Assembly: GCF_042654605.1 (NCBI RefSeq)
Contig: NZ_JBHSGT010000068.1
Span: 1 to 18,876 of the forward strand
Reading direction: 5' to 3'
DNA from: Enterococcus_I eurekensis
GTDB lineage: Bacteria > Bacillota > Bacilli > Lactobacillales > Enterococcaceae
Length of the DNA stretch: 18,876 nucleotides
Shown here: in pieces, positions 6,610 through 12,587 of the stretch
How the letters are laid out: each line of letters begins with the position of its first letter
Numbering within the stretch: position 1 is the first letter of the stretch
Notes under the pieces: generated by a model
Databases searched by the model: none
The model's input: only the letters and a program-made list of their open reading frames with translations
Told to the model about the DNA's origin: nothing
Program-made: the position numbers and the translations under genes

Positions 6610-7644
6610 TTAGACATTTTCAGCAATATAATGAACAAGCTTTTCGGTTTCATCCCATCCTAAACACGGATCGGTAATTGATTGCCCAAAAACTTCGCCA
6701 CCGGGTTCTTGACGTCCATCTTCTAAATAACTTTCAATCATAAAGCCGCGAACATAGTGTTTTAACTCTTCATTCCATGTACGATTCGTTAAAACTTCTT
6801 GAACGATTCGCACTTGGTCTTGATATTTTTTCCCTGAATTGTCATGATTCGTGTCCACCATGATAAACGGATTTTTTAACTGATTCTTTTTATAGGCATT
6901 CATGACTTTCACAAGGTCTTCATAATGATAGTTCGGCACAGCTTCCCCTGTTTCCGTTAAACCACCACGTAAAATAACATGTGCCCATGGGTTCGAACTT
7001 GTTTCAACTTCAACCCCGTTATACATCAATTCTTGCTTTTGTTGTGCGGCATAAATCGCATTGAACATCACATTGATATTACCACTTGTTGGATTTTTCA
7101 AACCTGTTGGAAAATCAAGCCCACTTGCAACAAAGCGATGTTGTTGGTTTTCAACCGAGCGAGCACCTACAGCGTGATAACTAACTAAGTCATCGACAAA
7201 TTTTAAATTATCTGGATAGAGCATTTCGTCAGCCGTCGTTAGACCGGTTTCTGCTAATACGCGTTTATGCATTTTACGTACCGCAACCATGCCTCGAACA
7301 ATATTAATCTCTCCAGTCGGCGAGGCATCTTGTTGATGCATCATGCCTTTATAACCATCGCCATTCGTACGCGGTTTATTCGTATAGACACGCATAACAA
7401 TAAAGACTTTCTCTTTCACAGCTTCTTGCAGTGCGGATAATTTATGGGCATAAGCTAAGACTGCCTCAACATTATCGGCTGAACAAGGACCTACCACTAA
7501 AAGGAATCGCTGATCTTTCCCCTCGATAATTGCTTTTAATTCTGCATCGCGACTGGCCTTGATTGCCATTTCTTCATCGCTGAGTTTTGAAATTGATTTT
7601 ACAAGATCAATATCAATTTTTTTACTTAATTCCTTAAAGCTCAT
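6610..7644 (-). CDS. aroF: 3-Deoxy-7-phosphoheptulonate (DAHP) synthase, class I
   Basis: This 344-residue cytoplasmic enzyme condenses phosphoenolpyruvate and erythrose-4-phosphate, the first step of the shikimate pathway. Class I (AroG/AroF type) motifs are present: VGPCSAD (52-57, with the metal-ligand Cys at 54), NKPRTNGDGYKG (89-100, PEP/E4P binding), GARSVENQQHR, and the C-terminal metal region around VDTNHDNSGKK. There is no fused chorismate mutase domain. Length matches the family. The start has AGGAGGG about 6-7 nt upstream. It appears as a single-gene unit, ended by its own terminator; other aro genes are not in the window. The symbol aroG would be equally acceptable, and which amino acid inhibits it cannot be told from sequence by eye. 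Confidence 0.93.
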   Translation of the reverse strand: MSFKELSKKIDIDLVKSISKLSDEEMAIKASRDAELKAIIEGKDQRFLLVVGPCSADNVEAVLAYAHKLSALQEAVKEKVFIVMRVYTNKPRTNGDGYKGMMHQQDASPTGEINIVRGMVAVRKMHKRVLAETGLTTADEMLYPDNLKFVDDLVSYHAVGARSVENQQHRFVASGLDFPTGLKNPTSGNINVMFNAIYAAQQKQELMYNGVEVETSSNPWAHVILRGGLTETGEAVPNYHYEDLVKVMNAYKKNQLKNPFIMVDTNHDNSGKKYQDQVRIVQEVLTNRTWNEELKHYVRGFMIESYLEDGRQEPGGEVFGQSITDPCLGWDETEKLVHYIAENV

Positions 7645-8047
7645 TGAAAACCCTCCTATGAAAATCTTTACTATTCATCTTATCATATTTTCATTTTTTT
7701 GCCATAATCATCCGAAGATTATTTACAAAAAATATGCTTTTATCGGCTATTCTATCGTTTTTACGCTTATTTCGATAAATGAAAAATTCGTTATTTCTCA
7801 TATTCAACTAAAATATAAAGCAATGAAAATTTTCAAGAAAAATGGTTGTTGTTCCCAAGCTACTCTGGCACAGATCTGAGAGAGCCGTTTTATGTCGTAG
7901 CAAAAGAACGCTTTTCTTTCCTAAACTTTTTGTTCCTTCTCATTAACTTAAACAATCTAAAAGTCCACGTGATTCTCATAACACTAATGGTTTCGCTTAT
8001 TTATGACCTTGTGTTTTTCAATTTGAGCGAAACTTGCCTTTAGATAA
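7645..8047. other. Gap between aroF and nagB with no convincing gene
   Basis: About 400 bp upstream of aroF. Short frames are present on both strands but none has a ribosome binding site or a recognisable protein. No T-box, riboswitch or clear sigma-A promoter was recognised, though the aroF promoter must lie here; TATGAT near 7685 is a poor candidate. The stretch is long for a simple promoter region, so a degraded gene or an unrecognised leader is possible. Confidence 0.4.
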
Positions 8048-8073
8048 TAAAAAACCCCGATTTTTCAATCGGG
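8048..8073 (-). terminator. Rho-independent terminator of nagB
   Basis: The stem CCCGATT / AATCGGG (8056-8062, 8067-8073) has a 4-nt loop. On the minus strand it is followed by GTTTTTT. It starts 12 bp after the nagB stop. Confidence 0.88.
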
Positions 8074-8084
8074 ATGTTCTTATT

Positions 8085-8786
8085 TTATAATTTGCATGCT
8101 GCTGCTTCGTCAATGATAATGGTTACGTCATCATGATTTTTTAAAATACTTGAAGGCACATCTGTTGTTAACGGACCGTTAATTGTGTTTGCAATTGCTT
8201 CTGCTTTTGCTTCACCAAAGGCCATTAAAATGATTTTTTTACCTTTCATGATTGAACCAATTCCCATTGAAATTGCTGTTGTTGGTACATCTTCAACTTT
8301 TTCAAAGTTACGTTTGTTGGCATTGATTGTTGATTCTGTTAATTGAACCACTTGAGTTGGCGCATCAAACGGTGTCCCAGGCTCATTAAATCCAATATGA
8401 GCATTTTCGCCGATACCTAAAATTTGGATATCAATTGGGTTGTTCGCAATAATTTCTTCGTACTTCGCACATTCAGCTTCTAAATCTTCTGCTTTACCGT
8501 TTGGTACGTAAGTTGCTTTAAATGGTTTTTGATTAAATAAGTGTTTATTCATGAAGTAACGGTAGCTTTGATCGTTGTCGCCGCTTAATCCAACATACTC
8601 ATCTAAGTTTACTGAAGTGCATTCTGTAAAATCAAGGTCACTATCAACCATTTCTTTATATAACGTTTCAGGTGTGCTACCTGTAGCTAAACCAAAAACT
8701 TTTGCTCCATCATTTAATCCTTCTTGAATTAATTCAAAAGCTTTTTTTCCGCCCTCAGTGGCATCTTTTACACGAATAACGTTCAT
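8085..8786 (-). CDS. nagB: Glucosamine-6-phosphate deaminase
   Basis: This 233-residue cytoplasmic enzyme converts glucosamine-6-phosphate to fructose-6-phosphate and ammonia, the last step of amino-sugar use. Visible motifs are the phosphate loop GLATGSTPETLY (about 32-43), the catalytic VNLDEYVGL (Asp near 62), and GIGENAHIGFNEPGTPFD with the catalytic His. The short length (no C-terminal allosteric extension) is typical of Gram-positive NagB. Asn replaces the Asp found before the His in the E. coli enzyme, as in related Gram-positive forms. AAAGGAG precedes the ATG. It has its own promoter in the 71-bp gap after rnjB and its own terminator. Functionally it joins nagE; nagA is absent from the window. 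Confidence 0.95.
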   Translation of the reverse strand: MNVIRVKDATEGGKKAFELIQEGLNDGAKVFGLATGSTPETLYKEMVDSDLDFTECTSVNLDEYVGLSGDNDQSYRYFMNKHLFNQKPFKATYVPNGKAEDLEAECAKYEEIIANNPIDIQILGIGENAHIGFNEPGTPFDAPTQVVQLTESTINANKRNFEKVEDVPTTAISMGIGSIMKGKKIILMAFGEAKAEAIANTINGPLTTDVPSSILKNHDDVTIIIDEAAACKL

Positions 8787-8821
8787 TTTTTGACGACTCC
8801 TTTAATTTTGATTTCGGACCC

Positions 8822-8850
8822 ATTGTAACACTCTTCATATTTTCACACAA
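8822..8850 (-). promoter_or_regulatory. Promoter of nagB
   Basis: TTGTGT (8850-8845), a 17-nt spacer, and an extended -10 TGTTACAAT (TACAAT at 8827-8822) lie in the short gap between rnjB and nagB. No catabolite-responsive element was recognised around it. Confidence 0.65.
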
Positions 8851-8857
8851 TATCCGT

Positions 8858-10540
8858 TTATGAACGGCGACGGTTTCGTTGGCTGCCTTCCATGATAACC
8901 GGCAAAATAACGGGACGACGTTTGGTATGGTCAAATAAGAAACGACTCAATTGATCACGAATATCTTGTTTTAATTTTGCCCATTCGAAATCATCGTCTT
9001 GCAAATGTTTTTCGACGATTTGCTCGACCATTTCACTACCTTCACGTAATAAATCACGATTGGCTTTCACATAAACAAAGCCGCGTGTTGTAATTTGCGG
9101 TTTTGAAATAATGCGTTTTTCACGACGACTAATCGTAACAACCGCTACAAAAACGCCATCCTCTGATAAGACTTTACGGTCTTTTAACACGATATTTCCG
9201 ATATCACCGACACCAATTCCATCAACCATCACGTTATCAGCTGGAACGGAGCTGGCTTGTTTTAATTCCCCTTTGATTAATTCATAAATATCTCCACGAG
9301 CAGCAATGAAAATATTTTTCTTAGGAATTCCGACTTCTTCCGCTAATTGCGCATGAGCAGCTAACAGACGGTATTCACCTTGAATTGGGAATAAGTATTT
9401 CGGTTTTAGTAAATTCATTAATAATTGTAAATCTTGTTGACCCGCATGACCAGAAACGCGATAGTTATCCGAAATCGTGCGCACAATTCCACCATTACGG
9501 TAAATAATATCTTCCGTCTTAGCCATGACTGTTTCCATCGCTAAAGTCGGTGTTGTTGCGATATAAGCTAAATCGCCTTCTTTAATACGAAGCGTCCGGT
9601 GTGTGCCATTTGCCATTTTTTGTAATGACTTAATCGGCTCACCCATACGGCCTGTTTCTAAAATCAGAATCTCTTCATCTGAATAGTTTTTCATTTCTTT
9701 CAATGTCACGAGTAAATCATCTGAAGGTAACGTTAACTTGCCTAATTTCATTGCCGTTTTAATAATACGACTAAAATCTTGACCTGTTAACACCACTTTA
9801 CGATTTGAACGATGTGCTGCATTTAAAATTTGTTGCACACGTTGAAGGTTACTCGCCACACAAGCCGCGATAATGCGACCTTCCCAGTAGCGAATATTGT
9901 CGTAAACTTCATCAGCGATTTGCAGCTCTGAAGCAACAGGAGCGGGATTTTCAGCATTACTTGATGTACTTAATAACGCTAGGACTCCTTGACGACCAAT
10001 TTCAGCTAAACGTGCGTAATCTGTTTGGTACATTGGAATCGCCGTTTGGTCAAACTTAAAGTCACCTGTATAAACAATGTTGCCTTCTGGTGTTGCTAAA
10101 CAAATACCGACTGAATCTGGAATCGAGTGTGTTGTTGGGAAAAAGCTAACGACACCGGAACCAAAATCAATTTCTGATCTTGTATCAATAATATGAAACT
10201 CTTTGAATTTTTTTGTTGGTTCATAACGTTGAACCGCTAATTTTGCTAATTCAATTGTTAGCTCTGTCCCGAAAACAGGAACCTCAAATTTTTCAAGCAA
10301 ATAAGGTAAAGCACCAATTGCATCGGCATGCCCATGGGTTAAAAACACCCCTACCACACGATCCGCATTTTCTTCTAAATACGTAAAATCAGGAATAACT
10401 GTATCAATTCCAAGCAATTCATTTTCTGGATATCTTAGACCACAATCTAGTACAAAGATATCCTCGTTCACTTCAGCGATGTATAAATTTTTTCCGTTCT
10501 CACGCACACCGCTTAGTGGAATAATTTTAATTGAACTCAA
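8858..10540 (-). CDS. rnjB: Ribonuclease J2, metallo-beta-lactamase/beta-CASP family
   Basis: This protein of about 560 residues is a partner of RNase J1 in mRNA decay and rRNA maturation. The order is beta-lactamase half, beta-CASP insert (about 210-360), beta-lactamase remainder with SGHAGQQD, and C-terminal domain (about 450-560) with TRGFVYVKA. The metal-site motif reads HGHADAIG instead of HGHEDHIG, and the later loop reads IQGEYR where J1 has VHGEYR, so two metal-binding His of J1 are absent. This marks it as J2, with weak or no activity of its own. I place the start at TTG 10540 (AGAGGTG, 6-7 nt upstream; protein begins MSSIKIIPLSG); a GTG at 10549 overlaps the ribosome binding site and is less likely. 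It is followed by nagB on the same strand. Confidence 0.9.
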   Translation of the reverse strand: MSSIKIIPLSGVRENGKNLYIAEVNEDIFVLDCGLRYPENELLGIDTVIPDFTYLEENADRVVGVFLTHGHADAIGALPYLLEKFEVPVFGTELTIELAKLAVQRYEPTKKFKEFHIIDTRSEIDFGSGVVSFFPTTHSIPDSVGICLATPEGNIVYTGDFKFDQTAIPMYQTDYARLAEIGRQGVLALLSTSSNAENPAPVASELQIADEVYDNIRYWEGRIIAACVASNLQRVQQILNAAHRSNRKVVLTGQDFSRIIKTAMKLGKLTLPSDDLLVTLKEMKNYSDEEILILETGRMGEPIKSLQKMANGTHRTLRIKEGDLAYIATTPTLAMETVMAKTEDIIYRNGGIVRTISDNYRVSGHAGQQDLQLLMNLLKPKYLFPIQGEYRLLAAHAQLAEEVGIPKKNIFIAARGDIYELIKGELKQASSVPADNVMVDGIGVGDIGNIVLKDRKVLSEDGVFVAVVTISRREKRIISKPQITTRGFVYVKANRDLLREGSEMVEQIVEKHLQDDDFEWAKLKQDIRDQLSRFLFDHTKRRPVILPVIMEGSQRNRRRS

Positions 10541-10607
10541 ATTGTTCACCTCTCACATTTTTTATTGGTTATTTATTTTCTCTTACAAAAAAAATCCCAT
10601 CCAGTTT

Positions 10608-10613
10608 ATTATA
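10608..10613 (-). promoter_or_regulatory. Probable -10 box of rnjB
   Basis: A perfect TATAAT on the minus strand lies about 68 nt upstream of the proposed TTG start. No good -35 is found at 16-18 nt, so the assignment is tentative. Confidence 0.4.
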
Positions 10614-10797
10614 CACGAAAACGGTCAAAAAGTACGGACTCCGCTTGCAAAAGCATAAAAAACGTTAAGAAGAACGAACAATAAGAATTGTGATTTTACA
10701 TTTAATTCTCAAAATTTAAAAATATTTTTGGAGCTTATGTATTTTTCTACTCAATTCATTTGATAGTCCATACTTTGCAATCGAATAATCAAATAAC
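10614..10797. other. AT-rich gap upstream of rnjB
   Basis: No gene, RNA or clear promoter pair beyond the rnjB -10 is seen. ATTTTTGGAGC near 10725-10736 matches the arm of the repeats that begin at 10873 and may be a decayed remnant. Confidence 0.35.
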
Positions 10798-10844
10798 AAA
10801 AAAACGATAGGTAGAACTTATACTAATAAGTTATCCTATCGTTT
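10798..10844 (-). terminator. Strong minus-strand terminator lacking an adjacent gene
   Basis: Arms AAACGATAGG / CCTATCGTTT (10802-10811, 10835-10844) and inner AACTTAT / ATAAGTT close on a 4-nt loop. On the minus strand seven T follow. The nearest minus-strand gene ending upstream is asd, more than 400 bp away, so the repeats were probably inserted between asd and its original terminator. Confidence 0.75.
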
Positions 10845-10872
10845 GATTTGAAGAAAATATTTTTAATAAAGA

Positions 10873-10993
10873 CTCCAAAAATAGCCTCTTATTCGAAACG
10901 GCATTTTTGGAGCAACATTTCGGAAATAAGATTGTCTGAATAAAATGAAAGGCCCATTTTTTCAGACTTTTTCTTATTTCTCAATGTTAAACG
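10873..10993. repeat. Tandem repeat unit 1, two stem-loops (EFAR-like)
   Basis: This 121-bp unit is made of a short hairpin (CTCCAAAAAT / ATTTTTGGAG with inner GCC / GGC, 10873-10912) and a long one at 10914-10988. The long one has nested arms AACATT / AATGTT, GAAATAAG / CTTATTTC and GTCTGAA / TTCAGAC, and apical AAAATG / CATTTT around AAAGGCC. The long hairpin is identical to that of unit 2. Confidence 0.8.
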
Positions 10994-11114
10994 CTCTAAA
11001 AATAGCCTCTTTTATGAAACGGCATTTTGGGAGCAACATTTCGGAAATAAGATTGTCTGAATAAAATGAAAGGCCCATTTTTTCAGACTTTTTCTTATTT
11101 CTCAATGTTAAACG
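10994..11114. repeat. Tandem repeat unit 2 (EFAR-like)
   Basis: Exactly 121 bp after unit 1. The long hairpin (11035-11109) is identical to that of unit 1 over about 85 bp. The short hairpin arm differs (CTCTAAAAAT with ATTTTGGGAG) but its first 32 bp are identical to the start of unit 3. This mosaic suggests recent duplication. Confidence 0.8.
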
Positions 11115-11238
11115 CTCTAAAAATAGCCTCTTTTATGAAACGGCATAATAAAAGCAACGACTGCGGAGATAAGGAGTCACCCGAAGAAAATCAAAGGACG
11201 ATTTTTTCTGCTGACTCCTTATCTCTTGTCGCTGAACG
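11115..11238. repeat. Tandem repeat unit 3, diverged long hairpin
   Basis: The unit starts with the same 32 bp as unit 2, then carries a different version of the long hairpin: CGAC / GTCG, GAGATAAG / CTTATCTC, GAGTCA / TGACTC, and apical AAAATC / GATTTT around AAAGGAC. An outer AAAAGC / GCTTTT extends it to 11245. It is closer to copy A at 3407-3500 than to units 1 and 2. Confidence 0.78.
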
Positions 11239-11262
11239 CTTTTTTTATAGCCTCTTTTATAG
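11239..11262. repeat. Partial fourth copy overlapping the asd stop codon
   Basis: ATAGCCTCTTTTAT here matches the start of units 2 and 3, and it includes the asd stop codon (TAA at 11259-11257). The end of asd may therefore be the source of the sequence duplicated in the tandem units, or asd's last codons may come from a repeat. Confidence 0.5.
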
Positions 11263-12303
11263 CAATTCTAGTTCGTGCATTTTTTCGGCGATTTGGATGG
11301 AATTCCAAGCGGCGCCTTTTAATAAGTTATCTGAAACAACCCATAAATGGAAGCCTTTTGGATTATCTAAATCGCGACGAATTCTACCGACAAATGTTGC
11401 TTTGTCATCGATGCTGTTTATGGCTTGGGGATATAATTGTTGGCTCGGATCGTCTTGTAAAACAACGCCTGGTGCTTGTGCTAATAGTTCTTGTAATTCT
11501 TTCACGCTTGTCTCTTTTTCAACTTCAATGTAAATAGATTCTGAATGTCCACTTACGACCGGAATACGCACGCAAGTTGCCGCAACTTTAATCGAGTCAT
11601 CGCTCATGATTTTTTTCGTTTCGTTCATCATTTTCCACTCTTCTAATGTGTAACCATCCTCACCGAAAACATCGATTTGTGGTAACGCATTAAAAGCGAT
11701 CGGATAATGTTTTTTATCGCCGCCAGCTGGTAAAATTTCTGCAGTTAATTCTTTTAAAGGTGTGCCGTCAATGTATTCTTTGACTTGATTTTCAAGTTCT
11801 GCAATTCCTCTCGCACCTGAACCTGATACCGCTTGATAAGTTGAAACGATAATTTTTTCTAATCCAAAAGCTTGACGGATTGGCTCTAAAGCAACCATCA
11901 TTTGAATCGTTGAACAATTCGGATTCGCAATGATTCCTTGGTGCTCTCGTAAACTTTCAGGATTAACTTCTGGAACAACTAATGGTACATTTTCATCCAT
12001 ACGGAAGTGACTTGTGTTATCGATGACAACCGCCCCATGTTTGACGGCCTCTGGTGCAAATTTTTCAGAAAGGCTGCCTCCTGCGCTAAAAATGGCAATA
12101 TCAACGCCCGAAAAAGCATCCGCAGTTAATTCTTCGACTATGATCTCTGTATTTTTAAAAGGAATTGTTTTACCAACTGAACGCTTAGAAGCTAATGCTT
12201 TCACTTTTGTAATTGGCAAATTCGCACCCTCTAATAACTCAACAATTTTCGTTCCAACTGCCCCTGTTGCACCCGCAACCGCGATTGTATAACTTTTACT
12301 CAT
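11257..12303 (-). CDS. asd: Aspartate-semialdehyde dehydrogenase
   Basis: This 348-residue cytoplasmic enzyme reduces aspartyl phosphate with NADPH to aspartate semialdehyde, the branch point to lysine/diaminopimelate, threonine and methionine. The Rossmann motif GATGAVG is at 11-17. The active-site Cys is in NPNCSTIQ (C130). TYQAVSGSG (155-163) and CVRIPVVSGHSE (244-255, substrate-binding Arg and catalytic His) complete the site. Length is normal. The start has AAGGGAG about 10 nt upstream. No dap or aspartokinase gene is adjacent. The stop codon lies in a partial copy of the repeat that is expanded in tandem downstream. Confidence 0.96.
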   Translation of the reverse strand: MSKSYTIAVAGATGAVGTKIVELLEGANLPITKVKALASKRSVGKTIPFKNTEIIVEELTADAFSGVDIAIFSAGGSLSEKFAPEAVKHGAVVIDNTSHFRMDENVPLVVPEVNPESLREHQGIIANPNCSTIQMMVALEPIRQAFGLEKIIVSTYQAVSGSGARGIAELENQVKEYIDGTPLKELTAEILPAGGDKKHYPIAFNALPQIDVFGEDGYTLEEWKMMNETKKIMSDDSIKVAATCVRIPVVSGHSESIYIEVEKETSVKELQELLAQAPGVVLQDDPSQQLYPQAINSIDDKATFVGRIRRDLDNPKGFHLWVVSDNLLKGAAWNSIQIAEKMHELELL

Positions 12304-12341
12304 TCTTCAGCAACTCCCTTATCTCTAAACAGTTTTTAATC

Positions 12342-12347
12342 ATTCTA
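12342..12347 (-). promoter_or_regulatory. Possible -10 box of asd
   Basis: TAGAAT on the minus strand about 40 nt before the start codon, with a poor -35. The leader would be only about 30 nt, leaving no room for a lysine riboswitch. Confidence 0.3.
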
Positions 12348-12425
12348 TCATAATTAATAAAAAATACTAGGAAAAATTTTCTCTACACACTTTCTATGAC
12401 GTTCTTTTGGATTTCCTCAAAATTT

Positions 12426-12455
12426 TAAGTGGTTTTATTATCGTTACACCACTTA
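12426..12455. promoter_or_regulatory. Inverted repeat upstream of the small RNA promoter, possible operator
   Basis: TAAGTGGT and ACCACTTA form perfect 8-bp half-sites separated by 14 bp, ending 11 bp before the -35 at 12467. Position and symmetry fit a regulator site; a weak hairpin in a minus-strand transcript is the alternative. Confidence 0.35.
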
Positions 12456-12466
12456 GTTGCTATTGT

Positions 12467-12495
12467 TTGAGAAAAAGACAAAATATCGCTATAAT
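12467..12495 (+). promoter_or_regulatory. Sigma-A promoter of small RNA candidate
   Basis: TTGAGA (12467-12472), a 17-nt spacer and a perfect TATAAT (12490-12495) on the plus strand. No plus-strand gene follows; the only thing downstream is a short region ending in a terminator. Confidence 0.75.
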
Positions 12496-12501
12496 AGAGG
12501 T

Positions 12502-12586
12502 AAGAAGAATTTTGGGGAAGATTCTTCTCAGCGTGCAAGTTATTCAAAAAAGAAACGGTTGGTTAAATACCAACCGTTTCTTTTTT
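12502..12586 (+). ncRNA. Candidate small RNA of about 85 nt
   Basis: From the predicted start (about 12502) the transcript would have a 5' hairpin AGAAGAAT / ATTCTTCT (12503-12510, 12521-12528) whose loop exposes UUUGGGGAAG. A single-stranded linker follows, and then the strong terminator at 12546-12586. There is no ATG-started frame with a ribosome binding site inside it. It lies between the asd start and the end of the GH13 gene, antisense to neither. I do not recognise it as a known RNA family. An alternative is that the promoter-like match is fortuitous and the terminator only serves the GH13 gene. Confidence 0.5.
12546..12586. terminator. Bidirectional terminator
   Basis: Arms of 18 nt including the flanking A/T runs (12546-12563 with 12569-12586; core AAACGGTTGGT / ACCAACCGTTT) enclose a 5-nt loop. 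It ends the GH13 gene on the minus strand (2 bp after its stop) and the small RNA candidate on the plus strand. Confidence 0.92.
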
Positions 12587-12587
12587 G

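Noticed and set aside
7846..8043. Plus-strand 65-codon hydrophobic frame between aroF and nagB
   Set aside because: No ribosome binding site or promoter, AT-driven hydrophobic composition, and it runs into the nagB terminator region on the wrong strand.
7645..8047. T-box or riboswitch in the aroF leader
   Set aside because: No T-box sequence, no specifier arrangement and no terminator/antiterminator pair before the aroF start was recognised.
10538..10549. GTG at 10549 as the start of rnjB
   Set aside because: The GTG is part of the AGAGGTG ribosome binding site; TTG at 10540 has proper spacing and fits the family N-terminus.
10873..11262. CRISPR array
   Set aside because: The 121-bp units are repeats throughout, with no short repeat-unique spacer alternation and no cas genes nearby.
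11066..11533. Plus-strand frame spanning the tandem repeats and the end of asd
   Set aside because: It is the reverse strand of asd joined to repeat DNA; no ribosome binding site, and asd is certain on the other strand.
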